A stretch of DNA of 64,000 nucleotides from Selaginella moellendorffii (taxonomy: Eukaryota > Streptophyta > Lycopodiopsida > Selaginellales > Selaginellaceae), in assembly GCF_000143415.4 (NCBI RefSeq), contig NW_003314275.1:443577-507576 (forward strand), in the 5' to 3' direction. The notes under the pieces are model-generated. The model had not been told where the DNA came from. It was given only the letters and a program-made list of their open reading frames with translations, and did not search any database. Numbering within the stretch: position 1 is the first letter of the stretch; every line of letters starts with the position of its first letter. Shown here one piece after another: positions 32,604-44,412 of this stretch. The position numbers and the translations under genes are program-made.

Positions 32604-32803
32604 TGTTAGGGCGTGGCCACTGAGAGAGTGAGAGAGAGAGAGAGAGAGAGGGAATATTCTAATCATCAGAATATTCCCCCATCTTCCTTGTATAAAACCC
32701 TTGCCTCACAAAAGCAAGGGGGGGGGGGCATTTTGCAGAGAGCATTCAAGCATTTCTCGTGTTTGAGTGAGCATTAGGGGAGGTGCCCCTCCTTCCCCCA
32801 TTA
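32604..32803 (+). repeat. 3' LTR of element A
   Basis: It begins TGTTAGGGCGTGGCC, carries a GA microsatellite (about 32,620-32,650) and a TATAAA-like box (TTGTATAAAACCC at about 32,689), and ends near CCTTCCCCCATTAG. It matches the LTRs of B (44,240-44,412 and 52,222-52,395). The terminal CA is mutated. Confidence 0.75.
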
Positions 32804-33299
32804 GTATATGATTTAATGACGTGAGTTTAGTGTTTAGGTCTTATGAAGGTAAGTTGAAGAGTGATTGTTGGTTGCTCTGCGATTAGTGATTGCTTGTAAA
32901 CTTTATTGAGGACTGTTTGATACTTGCTTTGCTTGATGATAATTTAGCAATGATGGGCTTGCTTTACTGAATAGTGTTGCGGAGGATTGTATCGTTAAAC
33001 TTATATGGGTTTTCCATATTGGCACTCTACCTCTGTTGATATCATTATTAGTTGTGTTTAGTCTGTAGTGTTGGATTTCATTAAGTCTTGGATGTGGTGA
33101 ATCACTCCTTGATGATGTGTTATCTGTAACTGAGTTTGTTGAAGGTTTAGTCTCAGATACTGACTAAGGTATCTTCAACTTTGATTAGCTTTATTGCTAG
33201 GGAGTTTTGGGTGATGATTCACTCTTGCTTTCTTTTAGATTTGTTATGGTGTTGATGGCATTGAAGTAATGCCTTGTCATTGACATTGGACTAAAATGG

Positions 33300-34556
33300 A
33301 GTCTTGCATCTGTAAGGAATACTTGCCAGATGATTTTGGTTTGAGACTTCTTGTGGAGCTGTGACAGTTAAAGCAGCGAGGGGACCTTATGCATTATGTT
33401 AATGCATTTGCTCAGAAGCGCATTATGATTGCCAATATGAGTGACGAAGATGCTCGGAGTTATTTCCTGGAGGGTTTAAGTTCACTTTCTCGTAATGAGA
33501 TTTTAAAGTTTAAACCAAAGACGTACCTGGAGTGTAAGGAGGCAGCATAGCAAGCTGCCTTTAGTCACTCGCTCATAGAATAATATCAGCAGCAATATGC
33601 TGGTACCTAGGACAAGAATAAGAATTCTAGGAATAGACAAGGTGATCGGAAACAAAGGGTGGAAGTAAGATTCTGCTCTGGAAGCTCACAAGCAATAGTT
33701 AACAAAGGTGGTGGTGGTGGTGGTTGGAGACCACCAATAGTTTCTTCTGGTCCTAGTTCCTCTGTTCCTCCTCCTGGTGGGTACAAGCAATAGCAACCTA
33801 CAAAACTTGCTCCTAGTGGAACGGATAGTGTGGGTCATTGCTTCCATTGTGGAGAATCAGGACATAGGTCTTCGAAATGTACCAACAAGCATGAGACAAG
33901 GTCTCGTGTTAATGTCATGAGGGAAGATGGTGGTGGTGAAGCTGAAGAGGTTGACAAGTTGGTCAATGCAGACTATGAGGAAGAGGAGGTGAGTTACTTT
34001 TGTTACTTTCCTCAAGCTTTTCTCATAGTCAATGCAAACACTGATCCGTTGATGTATCTGGTAGGCTTTGTCTGTGGACACTGAATCCAAGTGATGATTG
34101 ATACAAGAGCTATACATAGCGTGATATTCGAAGACTTAGTTAAGTTGTTAGGATTGAATGCTGAGCAGATGTCACCTATGCACTTCCGGTTTGCAGAAGG
34201 TGGGCAAGTAACCAAAAAATTTGTGAGTGATGTTCCAATAAAAATATCCAAGTGGAAAAAAAGAGTGGACTTGGTAGTGTTGAAGATACCAAATTTTCAG
34301 ATGGTGTTTGGTATAGATTTCTTCAACAAATGTATAAAAGGGATTTATGGTGTTGGACAAAGTCGCATCACATTAAAGTCAGAAGGACATCCTGATGTGT
34401 CCTTCCAGTTGCAAAAGCACTCCTTAAAGGATTGGGATGCTAAGTTCCTGACTGCGAGAGCCGCTCAAAAAGCAGCTAAGAAGGGATGTCAGACCTTTTG
34501 GGTTCAAGTGATGGAAGCTGAGGGTGTTAGAGACTCGATTTGAATTGGTGATGGGG
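33300..34556 (+). pseudogene. Gag and aspartic protease of chromovirus C
   Basis: Gag residues such as LMHYVNAFAQKRIMIAN and SDEDARSYFLEGLS are followed by a CCHC zinc knuckle (HCFHCGESGHRSSKC, about 33,838-33,880). The protease has MIDTRAIHSVI, where DTG is usual (Gly changed to Arg), and FQMVFGIDFFNKC. Stops: TAG at about 33,548, TAA at about 33,581, TAG at about 33,608, TAG at 33,791 and TGA at 34,541. Confidence 0.82.
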
Positions 34557-34821
34557 GGGGTTGGGTAGTTTTTGAGCTGAGCTCAAGTCAATGAAAGTCA
34601 ACGAAAGTCAAAGGAAGTCAATACAATCCCCTAACTAGCGAAAGTTTAATGGCACTACCTTAGTTCGTCCTGAACCAAGAATTTTTAACATAAAATCTAG
34701 GTGTTTAAGGTATTCCATAAGCTCATGTAGATTATTGGTTCGACATGAACTAATCTTTTAGTCTACAAAAAAAGAAAATAATATATTAAACAATATAATT
34801 TATATTAAAATCAGAATATAT

Positions 34822-37800
34822 TCAATCTTCTTCTGCTTCCATATCCAGAAAAGTAGAAATGGGTATAGTGGAATGCTCCTTCACTATAGGCTCGTGTTGT
34901 ATGTAATGTTGTGCCATACGTTCAGCATAAATAGGTAAGTGGAATTGACTTTGGTCCATATGATTATCCATATCATCAAGATCAAGCGTGTGGACTGAAA
35001 CACTGTGTGTGATAAGTGTAGACCTAATGACATAGAAACATTTGGGAATAAATATTATAGATTATTTCAAGCACTAACATCACCTGTCGCAAAATCTCCT
35101 AAGAATGTCCTCAAAGGCACCCTCCTTCTCAAGTGCAAAAACCGCTCGGCCTGTCTCTTTTGCTGCCTGCACCATTGATCCAAATCCTACTGTAGCATCA
35201 AGCACAATCCCCTTTGGCAGACAAAATAACTCCAACAAGATTTGCATGGCCGTGACCGAACGATGTCGATAACCAGGGAACGCTGGGTGAAGAACGTCCG
35301 AGTCAATCACATTTGGGATGATGTCTGTAGAGCTGTCATATCCTGGTAAAGAAAGAGCAGCACGCTCGTCAGCTCGTGTGGCATTACGCCGGTTCCCAAT
35401 GTGGCATAGAGCATGGTAGTTCCAGGAATAAATCTGGAAAAAAAAATAGAATAGAGTTAATTTATAAATAAAGAAGTCACACACCTTTCGCGTCTGCCTG
35501 CTAGTGCCTTTTGTGTCCACCGCCATACTCGAAAGAAGGGAGCCAGATGAAAACTCAACAAATCCATCATCGTTGTCAGCCAAGTGTGCGAGAAGGCCTT
35601 CCCACATTAGAGAGCGAGGAAGGATCATGACAACCACACCCTCGTATGTCATGAAGCTGCTCGCAACCTTTAAGGCTTGGGAAATGTGTTGGGCCTGCAA
35701 CACATTCCATGACGGAGTATCCCCCTGCGGTGGTGCCATCCCATCGGGAAGATCAAAAAAGATGAAATCGATCTTCCCATAAGGTGTGAGCTGACCCAAA
35801 CCATGGATCCACCGATCAAGCATGTAGAGCTCCCGACTAGTAGCATCTAAAAGCTGTGTGTAATCCCCAATGAGAATAGCAACTTCCCCAACACTAGCCA
35901 TTGGGGATAGAGGGTGAACCTGAAAATCAATTATTAGAACTAAAAGTTGAAGATAAAATTCATGCTTACTAACTTGTTTATGCATCGCTGCAGAGGAGAG
36001 CTCTTGTAGGTCGTCATCTGTAGCCGTAGGGAGGGATGGGAAGAATGTCTTAGTCCGCTGAAAAGACTGATGGCTGCTCTCTGCAACATCTATAAAAAAA
36101 AAAGTGAAGTCAAGAATGAATAAAAGAATGTTCCAAATCAAAGTCCTTACTCTCATGAAAGGTTTCATGACGGCCCCTTCGGGGGTTGCGAGGAGCAGGT
36201 ACTGGAATCTCTTGTGCTGGAATTTCCTGTACAATTTCCTCTGGTTCAACGATATTTGGATTTGCCATCTCCTGAATGGTTTCCTGAGTGCTGACTTCTA
36301 GGTTTAGTTGTTGAACTTCAACAATGTCGTTATCACAGTCAGAAAGAGCCTCTGGAAAATAAGAATATAACTCAAGGTTAATATTTCCTAGCTAAGTGCT
36401 GAGTTTCAAGTGAACCTGGATGACATTCAAGGTAGAGATCTAGCTCGAAGTCCGATGTTGGCATCTGCTCCACGAGTTCAAGGTACCACAGGCATAGCTC
36501 CCTCTCATGTGTACAAGGACAGTAGAACTCTGGCTTATACATCCCAAGCTTCTTGCCTCTAGTCAGGAGCTTCTGCAAAACACCGGTTGTGTATACCGGT
36601 GCCCCGGGGCTATATTTTAAATATCTACAAAGTAAAACAAAAATATAAATACCAATATATAAATGAGAATTGAAAAAATACCTGTAAACCATGCGCCTCG
36701 CAAGAAATGGTTGTCCTGGTTGGTTCTTGAACTCAGCCGAACTCGTCCCACCATGTGGAAGCCAACCATTCCCTAGCTCCGCAAGACAAGCACGAATATA
36801 TTCTTCGAGAGTGATACCTGTGCGGGTCCTGGAAAGAAACTTCTCATCCCAGACTTGTAGCATCTCCTCACCAGCGGCAATACTCTGAGAAATGGACGCC
36901 TTCTCCTTCATCACCTTCTCCATCCTTATCTCGCAGCGTTTTTCATTATTTCGCAGCCAAGTGTTGAGAAGTTCCAAGCAGACACTTTGTTCAGCAAAGG
37001 ACATTTTACTCTTAGAGATGTTGTAAATGAGTTCCTCCGGTGCTTTACCAGTTCCTACACACACAAAGAGTTATGAAATGTTTCACAAATTTTATAAAAA
37101 CTTACAAACGCGAGAACAAATCTCAGCAATGCTATCAAGCCATTCCTGCCCGCGTCGTATGTCTGCAATCGAGAGCAACTTTTTCACCTTTGTTCTCTTC
37201 GTATTCAAAATTCGCTGCTCAATCGCATGCCACTCCATCTCCTTCTGCTGCTCGTCCCCTCGGGCATTTTTAAAGAATGACGCTCTTTCTCCTTTGATTA
37301 TGGGCTGCAAGAAACATTATGTAAGTTGATACATACTTCAATAATAATTTACCTTCGCCCAGACAGCAACTAGAAAATCAAGTGGCAGTTGGTACCAAGT
37401 CTGCAATTCTTGGCCTTTCCTAGTTGCTAGCTTCACTCGAATTGCTTCAAATACCTCACGATTGTACAACGTTTGGACCTCCTCTAGCGAGAGCATGCCC
37501 ATAAACCGAAGGTGCTCAATGTCATGTACCAATGTATGAGCTTGAAATGCAAATTGGTTTAGCCTGTAGAAACACGATATTAGCTAAGTTTACAAAAAAT
37601 AAATTCTTACATGTTGATCTTATGGCATGCCATGTTGAGCTTCACAGTGTGCTCCCGAGTCATTGGTTCGACAAGTGTGACTGGAACACTAATGTGTCGT
37701 TCTTCGTCATCTCGGAACTTCTCTTGAATGCACTTCCAAAATGCCAGCCACCTATGGTTTCCATCGATCACCCAAAAGAGCTTTCCAATGAACCCTGCTG

Positions 37801-38679
37801 TCTCCACATGTTGTCCTAAGAATCCATCAAACTCACGAGACTTTCGTAGCCATATAGGATCCCATTTTTCCTCAAGTTTAGTAGTCACTGACTCTGTCCG
37901 GCCGGTTCCAGGGAAAGTTGGTGAAACAATGAAGGTACCAGCTGTGCTCCCAAACCCGACCTCGGCAAAGGAGCTGTAGATAGCCATGTTGAGGTCGTAA
38001 GCTGAGCGCACCCAATGGCTTTGAACCAATCGGCACAAAGGAACTAGAAATCGATGAGGGCCATTCCACGCCATTTCCTGTAACACTTTACTGACTGTCC
38101 GTTCTTGAGCTTGGATAATTGTGTCCCGAACACGATCATTCAAGATGGTGTCAGAATCATGCATGCATAATCCCTCACCACCATTAGCTCCCCCTGCACC
38201 ACCAGCCTGAGGAGCAGTAGGAGCAGCTACCATGCCCCCAGTAGCCTCTGTAGTAGATCCACCTACAACGCTACCAATAACGTCCTCAACTGGTTCATTG
38301 ACCTGGCCGCGAGCAGCCTCAGCAACCGAAGGCATAGCACCCCCACCACCGCCAACATCAGATGCAAGTACCCCACCACCAGTACCCGCAGCCTCAGGAA
38401 CACCAGTACCAACAGCCTCAATAACACCAACATTGATTTGAGTGTTCATCTCAACATCCACGTCATTGTTATACTCATCGTTGCCTCCAGCATGGCTAGC
38501 CGAAACTTCATTAGATACTTGAGATGAATCTCCACTCAATCGGCCAAGCCCACAGCGATCAAGGCGGCTGCCTTTTCCTGGAGATCGAGACCATTGAGGT
38601 TGGCCTCGGCGCTTCCTCTAAAATAAAAAGCAAAACTATTAAAATATCTAACTTGTAATGTAAAGCAAACCTGTGGCAT
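34822..38679 (-). CDS. ParB/Srx-like domain fused to beta-class DNA-methyltransferase-like domain (T2)
   Basis: Eleven exons: 38671-38679 (ATG), 37611-38617, 37353-37563, 37106-37304, 36682-37054, 36416-36624, 36151-36351, 35974-36089, 35485-35919, 35084-35433 and 34822-35023. All introns are GT-AG, 47-64 nt. They give 3,312 nt (1,103 residues) with every phase matching, except that the exon 4/5 junction reads TGA unless the acceptor 12 nt further in is used. The N-terminus is basic (RKRRGQPQW), followed by a Gly/Ala-rich stretch. LFWVIDGNHRWLAFW (about residue 283) is a ParB/Srx-type box. The C-terminal part has DFIFFDLPDGMAP (about 828, the place of motif IV, DPPY) before IVLDATVGFGSMVQAA (about 998, the SAM-binding motif I); this order defines beta-class DNA methyltransferases. 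Motif IV is atypical, so activity is uncertain. DNA methylation is inferred, not shown. The gene is divergent from the transposase. Confidence 0.75.
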
Positions 38680-39985
38680 TTGAAGTTCAAGTCCCTTTTT
38701 GGAAGTTTCAAGCAGTCAAGCTTGATTTATATCTGCTCTCACAAGAAAAGTTTGTAAGTAAAAGATGTGAAAAATAGATTGTAAACTACAAGAAATACAA
38801 AGGAAAAAAACATAAGTCACTGGGAGAGGTTGGTTCATGCGAGAACTGACCTCACCCTACCTCTCAAGAAAAAGGAAAAACACAACAAGAATACGGGGGA
38901 GGTCGGTTCGCGCAAGAATCGACATCTTCCACCCTCTAATTTTCACATGAAATGCCCCATCAAGTCAATGAAATAAAAAAAAAACCTTGAAGATGTTGGT
39001 TCGCACAAGAACCGACATTTCAATCTCTCTCTGTTTTCTAAAATATAGAAATCTCACCACTAGAAACATGAAAAAAATCAAGAAAGCTCGCTTCTAGAAA
39101 AAATGAAGGTGGGGAGACGTCGGTTCGCGCGCGAACCGATCTTTCCCACCCCTTCAACAAGGAAAAAAAAAAAAAAAACGAGGTAGAGATGGGCAAAAAG
39201 ATAAATAGAAAATGAAATAGAATGCTAGGAGATGTCGGTTCGCACAAGAACCGACATCTCTATCCCTCAAGAGAAAACAAAAGTTGAGAAAATAGAAACT
39301 TCTAATGGAAGAAAGAAAGTGAGGAGACGTCGGTTCGCGTGCGAACCGACCTTCTCAAGGAAGCATACCTTGTTTGAGGAGTGTCTTGAAGCACATTGCT
39401 TGATTGAAGCACCTTTCTCTCGCCCTTCCCTGCTCAAGCGCGCCTTTCTTTCGCCCTTTGCTGCTCAAACCCTAGGCGTAAAACCCTAAAAATCAACGGA
39501 CGCGATCAACAGTCACGATCAATGGCCATGATTTTCATTCTCTTTGATGGTGATCAATGGACACAATCATTCAATGCTTTAGATATTAAGGTATGTATAA
39601 TTGATTGTGAGAATGAACGTGCACGAACCAACCTTTTCGAGCTTGAGTCTCTCTCACTCGTCACAAAAGAATGAAACTCTCTTGAAGGGAAGAGAGCATG
39701 GAAATGAGAGGGAGAACAAAAAATCAATGCTACAACTTTTGTGATTGATTGGCGCTTCTCACTCATAACCACATTCATTTCAACATTATTATTCCTCTCA
39801 CAATCAATTATACAATTAATATGGGCGGCTCTTTAAGATTCTCATATCTCTCTAGATTCTAAACGGTTGTATATTTTGTTAAAATAATTAACTTGTCCTT
39901 TGCAAGGACATAGCTAATTAATGCTCACAATACAGAAGAATATCTTTGTTCTTTCTTGTCAGTTTCTCCCCAAATTTTTTTCTAA
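38680..39985. promoter_or_regulatory. Divergent intergenic region of T2
   Basis: 1.3 kb without a gene between the ParB-methyltransferase gene and the transposase. It contains six palindromes (38,827-39,354), A-rich tracts, and a short CCCTAAA-like motif (about 39,468-39,490). Both promoters are expected here; no individual box is certain. Confidence 0.6.
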
Positions 39986-42900
39986 GTGCTCGAGCAAGGA
40001 GAAGATATGAGAGAATTCTATTTGAAGTTCAATCAAGAGCCTCCAATTGTTTTCTCTAGGAGTGTTATAAGAGAGAACTTCCTCTGCAGAAGATTCAAGC
40101 TGAAGCCAGGATCAGTTAGTTTGGAGAATGTATGTCGTGATAAGGGTAATCAGATAGAAAAATCCATTCTTCTCGACAGTGGTGTGGGAGAGAATGGGAT
40201 TCAATGGGATCTTGATAGATGTACAGGTCAAGAGATTTTAGTTACAGGATCTCCGAAGCAAGGAGAGGAGAGCGCATCAGTTTCACAACCAACTATGCAA
40301 AGAGTGAAGGATGAAGTTATTATTCTCTCCAGTGACGAAAATGAAGAAGATGAGCTTCCTGACATAGCTTCCCAGACAAGTAGGTGTGTTCCTTCTGGAC
40401 CAGTTTTTGAAGTGGTGGATAAGGCATTTCGGCAATCTCGATCATTACGGTTGGAATTGAAGGAGTTCCAGTACATGAGAGGTGAGGAGCTTCCTTCTTC
40501 CTATAATGGGAATATATTCTTCGAGTTTCCACCAGCAAGTTCGTCAAGTAGGAAAAGGGGTATGGAAACACGTCTTGATCCACATAATTGGTGCAGAGTA
40601 AAGACGACCCACTTCTCTCATTTCGATGCATCTGTGTCCATAGTCCATTGCGGTGGACAGCTTCAGTGTGTCGCTGAGAAATGCATTTCTGATCATGGCA
40701 AGAATATGTGTTTCTTTGAAGGCTCAGCAATCAATCCCCCTAGGCGTGATGAAGTTGCTACAGGATTTAGATGTCGCAAATGCGGGGCAACACCTGTGTG
40801 TCAAGCATGTTGCGATGCGAAAATGTATTATTTTCTTCCACGGGATGGATGTTTAGGCAGAGCAGCAGTGCATATTGGATACCACCAACACGCAATTGAG
40901 GAAGGAATCCACCGTGATTCTTTTCGCAATTTGAAGACTGCTGTTACTACAGAGGCTAGGAAGAAAAGTGCAACAACTCCAAAGTGTGTTCAACAATCTA
41001 TATTAAAGGATTATGTGGTGGACATGTTGTTACAATCTGATAGCCAAAAAGAGTTCACGGAGAATAGCTTGAAGGACCTTCTTCGAAATATAAAACCTAT
41101 GACAAATTTAAACAGGTATAAAATTAACACTTAACTCTACTTTATCACTAATAACACTCTTTTTTTTGTAGAATAAAGAACTGGATGCGAGAAGGGCGAG
41201 ATGGAAAGCTTCAATCTGGATTGGATGGGATTTTGGAGCTAAAGAGAAAATGTCCCTATGAGTTTATTCATGGGAGCTTATTCGTTGGCCAAGTGACTTC
41301 GAACAATCAACGCCCTTTCATCTTTAAGATGTCTACCCTTGGTCCTGCTTCTGGTGTGGACCTTGTACAACGAATGGATATGGATGGAGATGGGGATTTA
41401 GCTAATTCCTAGATCCATTTTGACCATATGGAACGAGTTTCAGGCTGGTCAACAATGGGAGCTCATGTTTATGATCACAAGTAAGTGGTTTTTCATTTTT
41501 TAAGGATCTATACCAATTTACATTATAACCATTCCTTTTATAGGTTGCAGTGCAATTTGACTATAGCTATAGCTGAATTCAAGGTTCAAGATTTTCAAGC
41601 ACAAACCATCTTTTGGACATGTATGTCCGAGGTTGTTGAACAGCGAACCGGGAAGAAACCCAACTTCCGTGGTTTCATGGCAGATGCAGCTGGTGCTAAC
41701 TGGTTGGCTGTACGACAAGTATTCGGAGGTGATAAAAGTCAGCCATTACAAAGTAGAGAGAAGAGTTGTGAGTTTCATTGGGCAAAGAGCGTCAATGAAC
41801 ATTGCCGATGCATCAAGTCTACCTTCCATCACGAGTTCAAGCAGCTTTGTCGGAAATGGATGGATGCACCAACTAAAGAGGAGCACGAGGCAAAGGCAAA
41901 TGAAATGCGCATATGGTGGCGTGAAGGAGACAAAGTGCCAATTGAAAACCTTCCACAAATGGAATGCTGGCTTGCATGGTGGGAAGTTCGAATGTTTCAG
42001 TGGGGTCATTATACTCTCCATGTAAGCTTTCTCTCATTTTCTTTCTTGTCACATTCAAATGTTGCATTTTTTGTAGGATCAACCACTTGATGATATTGCA
42101 CTTACACTAACAATTAATCTCTCTGAGAGCAAACATTGGAGTTGGAGAGCTTCCGAAGCAGGGAAAGGGAAAGTGTCCCTCTATGAAGCTACACTCTCCG
42201 ACCTCACTAGATCTCTTGAGCAATCATCAAAAGCTTTGGCTGCACAGGAAGCAAGGTTTGCTGGTACAGGTCCGAACTTAGACAGGCTTCAAGAGCGGGT
42301 TGGTAGAAGGACAACACCAGCAGCAGGGTCAAAGTCCAAGATGGTGGAGGAAGTTGTTGCTGGAACTCCTATGAAATCAAGTTATGAGCCACTTGGGGAC
42401 ATGAGAACAGCCCGTATGAAGCGTCGACAGACATTTGATGGGTCAAACATCACTCCTTCTAGCTCTCACCGTCCAGAGTTTGACTACCATTCTGTTCCAC
42501 GACACCGGAAAAGAACTAAGGAACATGGAGTGGAGGAGGTGCCAGTTGTTACACAAGTAAGTCCAGTGCCAGAGGTTGAAAAGGTTATTTCTCGCGAGCC
42601 AGTTTCTCGTATCAACTGGGCAATTCGAAGAGTCAGTGCCAAGAGCAATGCACGTTGCTCTGGAATGATTGGGAGTTGAGGTCAGTGTCTCGCTTTTGTG
42701 CGCTCAGGTTCAAGTTCTTCAGCAGTGCCATGTTTCTGGGGCTGTCGAGATCTAGGAGTGAAGGGCCGCCAGTCAAGCTGGATCTACTGTTGTGGGACTG
42801 ATGTTACTCATACAAGCCGGATCCACAGCTCAATTATTTTGAAGCCAGATTCTGTGCCAGAGGAGTGGCCAGTTGAGCGAAGCTGCAATCTTTTGAAAGA

Positions 42901-43369
42901 AGAGATTGAAAGTCTGGAGAGAGCAGGTTTCAAGCTAAAGACTTCCTCAAATGTTGCTGTTAGTACTGCTATGCCACCAATATCAACACTAGACCGGCAT
43001 ACACGACCAGCTAGGAATGGGAAGGCTATACAATACAGGTCTTCCATTTCAAAAGGTGTACAAGAGAAGATCAAGCTGGCAAAAGAGCTAAAGTGCACAA
43101 TCACAAAGACAAACTACATCAGTGCTATGGCTAAGGAGTTTATTATTGTGACTGAGTCATCAAAGGGTACGAGCTACACTGTTAAAATCTGCGAAAATCC
43201 ATCCTGTACCTGTCCAAATTTTACACAGCGGGAGAACAGGGGAAAGGTATATTTAGCCTGCAAGCACATCTATTACATTTTTATGCAGGAACTAAACCAA
43301 GATCCTAAGATCGACCATCACATCCACCAGGCAAGCCTTACAGTTGCGGAGCTTGAGAAGTGTTTTTAG
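39986..43369 (+). pseudogene. MULE-like transposase with cysteine cluster and SWIM zinc finger (T2)
   Basis: Exons 39986-41115, 41172-41480, 41544-42021 and 42077 onward, with GT-AG introns of 56, 63 and 55 nt and matching phases. The N-terminal half has a Cys/His cluster (FRCRKCGATPVCQACCDAK...HIGYHQH). The core has GFMADAAGANWLAVRQVFGG and SCEFHWAKSVNEHC, which resemble the MULE DDE region (Asp, then C-x2-H). The C-terminus has a SWIM finger CTCPNF...CKHIYYI (about 43,200-43,280). Breaks: TAG at 41,410-41,412 (CAG likely) and TGA at 42,677-42,679, after which the reading frame is uncertain until about 42,880. KDZ-type transposases have similar Cys clusters, so the exact family needs a profile search; the 9-bp target duplication favours MULE. 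Confidence 0.75.
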
Positions 43370-43579
43370 ATTGCTTTTAGTGTTCGGATCTATATTTATA
43401 TTTGTATTTTATTAGTCGAATTTACTTGGAAATATAGATTAAATCAAAATTTGAAGAATGGAAAGATGTTGGTTCGGGACGAACCAATGTTTTTCTTGTG
43501 TTTGAGAAGCCGTGAGCTCAGCTCATGAGCTCAACTCGTGAGCTCATAAGCTCAAAACCTACCCGGGCTCGTGATGGGG

Positions 43580-44239
43580 TTGATCCCGTACCAAAGAAGA
43601 TATTCGAGTTGTTAGTATAGAATCAGCATATCTTTCCAAAGGATTTGCCGCCAGGGCTACTTCCTAGCTGTGAGGTTAATCATCGGATTGAGGTTATTCC
43701 GGGTTCTACACCACCTACAAAGGCTCCATATTGTCTAAACGTCAAGGAGATGGCTGAACTCAAGAAGCAACTCATAGAGCTTCTTGACAAAGGTTGCATA
43801 AAGATTGCACACTTCATTCCATCTATGGGAACAATAAATGTGAAACAAGGAATAAAGCTCTTTTTCCATGAAGTAATGTAGGTTCGTGGTCTTCTTGAAG
43901 AGATGATCTCGGATAGAGATTCGAAGTTTACGGGGAAGTTTTGGGGCATACTATTCCAGTTGTTTGGTACCAAGTTGAAGTTTAGTATAGCTTATCATCC
44001 TCAAACCGATGGGTAGATTGAATGTGTGAATGCTCAAGTAGAGGATTATCTGCGGTACTATGTCATAGTAGACTAATGCGATTGGGTTGAGCATCTAGAC
44101 ACAGAAGAAATTTGTTATAACAACACATTTCACAGCACTACTAGTTATTCTCCATGGGAGATGCTGCAAGGGAATGCTCGTGAGGTGCCTTAACAGATTG
44201 TTATACCGAAACCAATGTCTAAAGTGTTGGTCCCAGCTG
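43580..44239 (+). pseudogene. RT N-terminus fused to integrase core of chromovirus C
   Basis: HRIEVIPGSTPPTKAPYCLN and KKQLIELLDKGCIK (RT start) run directly into IAHFIPSMGT, LFFHEV, MISDRDSKFTGKFW (second Asp) and AYHPQTDG (TAG at 44,014-44,016 where Gln is expected) of integrase, so RT and RNase H are deleted. The frame then stays open, apart from TAG and TAA stops, to the insertion point of element B (CCCAGCTG). Confidence 0.85.
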
Positions 44240-44412
44240 TGTTGGGGGAAGGAGGGGTGCCTCCCCCAACGCTCCCTCAAACACAAGAAATGCTTCAATG
44301 CTCTTTGCAAAATGCCCCCCAAGGGTTTTATACAAGGAAGATGGGGAAGATTTCGAGGACTAGAATATTCCCTCTCTCTCTCTCTCACTCTCTCGGTGGC
44401 CACGCCCTAACA
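44240..44412 (-). repeat. 3' LTR of element B
   Basis: It carries the CT/GA microsatellite, a TATAAAACC-like box (seen on the minus strand as TTGTATAAAACC) and TGTT...AACA ends. It is nearly the same as 52,222-52,395, with small indels. Confidence 0.88.

Larger units (their letters stand above)
28480..32803 (+). mobile_element. Ty3/Gypsy element 'A', 5'-truncated, with 3' LTR
   Basis: RT (28,480-29,240), RNase H (29,246-29,533) and integrase (29,540-30,640) are followed by 1.9 kb of non-coding DNA and one LTR (about 32,604-32,803, starting TGTTAGGGCG). It is the same family as elements B and D and shares with D the unusual RT box YxDDLC. Gag and protease are absent. A segment (30,536-30,645) is repeated at 30,834-30,943. 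Stops include TAG at 29,030 and 29,060. Confidence 0.85.
34660..43491. repeat. Dispersed palindrome family of T2 (9 copies)
   Basis: The half-site is GATGTCGGTTCG, then RYRCRAG or similar, then its inverse. Copies: 34,660-34,678, 34,734-34,754, 38,827-38,852, 38,900-38,927, 38,991-39,020, 39,115-39,144, 39,230-39,259, 39,325-39,354 and 43,464-43,491. Six lie between the divergent genes at 73-124-bp spacing, and the other three lie near the two ends. The arms (GGTTCG/CGAACC) are conserved while the centre varies, as expected for sites bound by a dimeric protein. Confidence 0.88.
34557..43570. mobile_element. 9.0-kb MULE-like DNA transposon 'T2' nested in chromovirus C
   Basis: A 9-bp target duplication GTGATGGGG lies at 34,548-34,556 and 43,571-43,579, the size typical of Mutator-like elements. 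The inverted ends share GGGTAG, TTTT and GAGCT blocks (left GGGTAGTTTTTGAGCT; right inverse GGGTAGGTTTTGAGCT). Excision restores the chromovirus frame. It carries a plus-strand MULE/SWIM transposase (39,986-43,369) and a divergent ParB-methyltransferase gene (38,679-34,822), with its own palindrome family. Confidence 0.92.
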
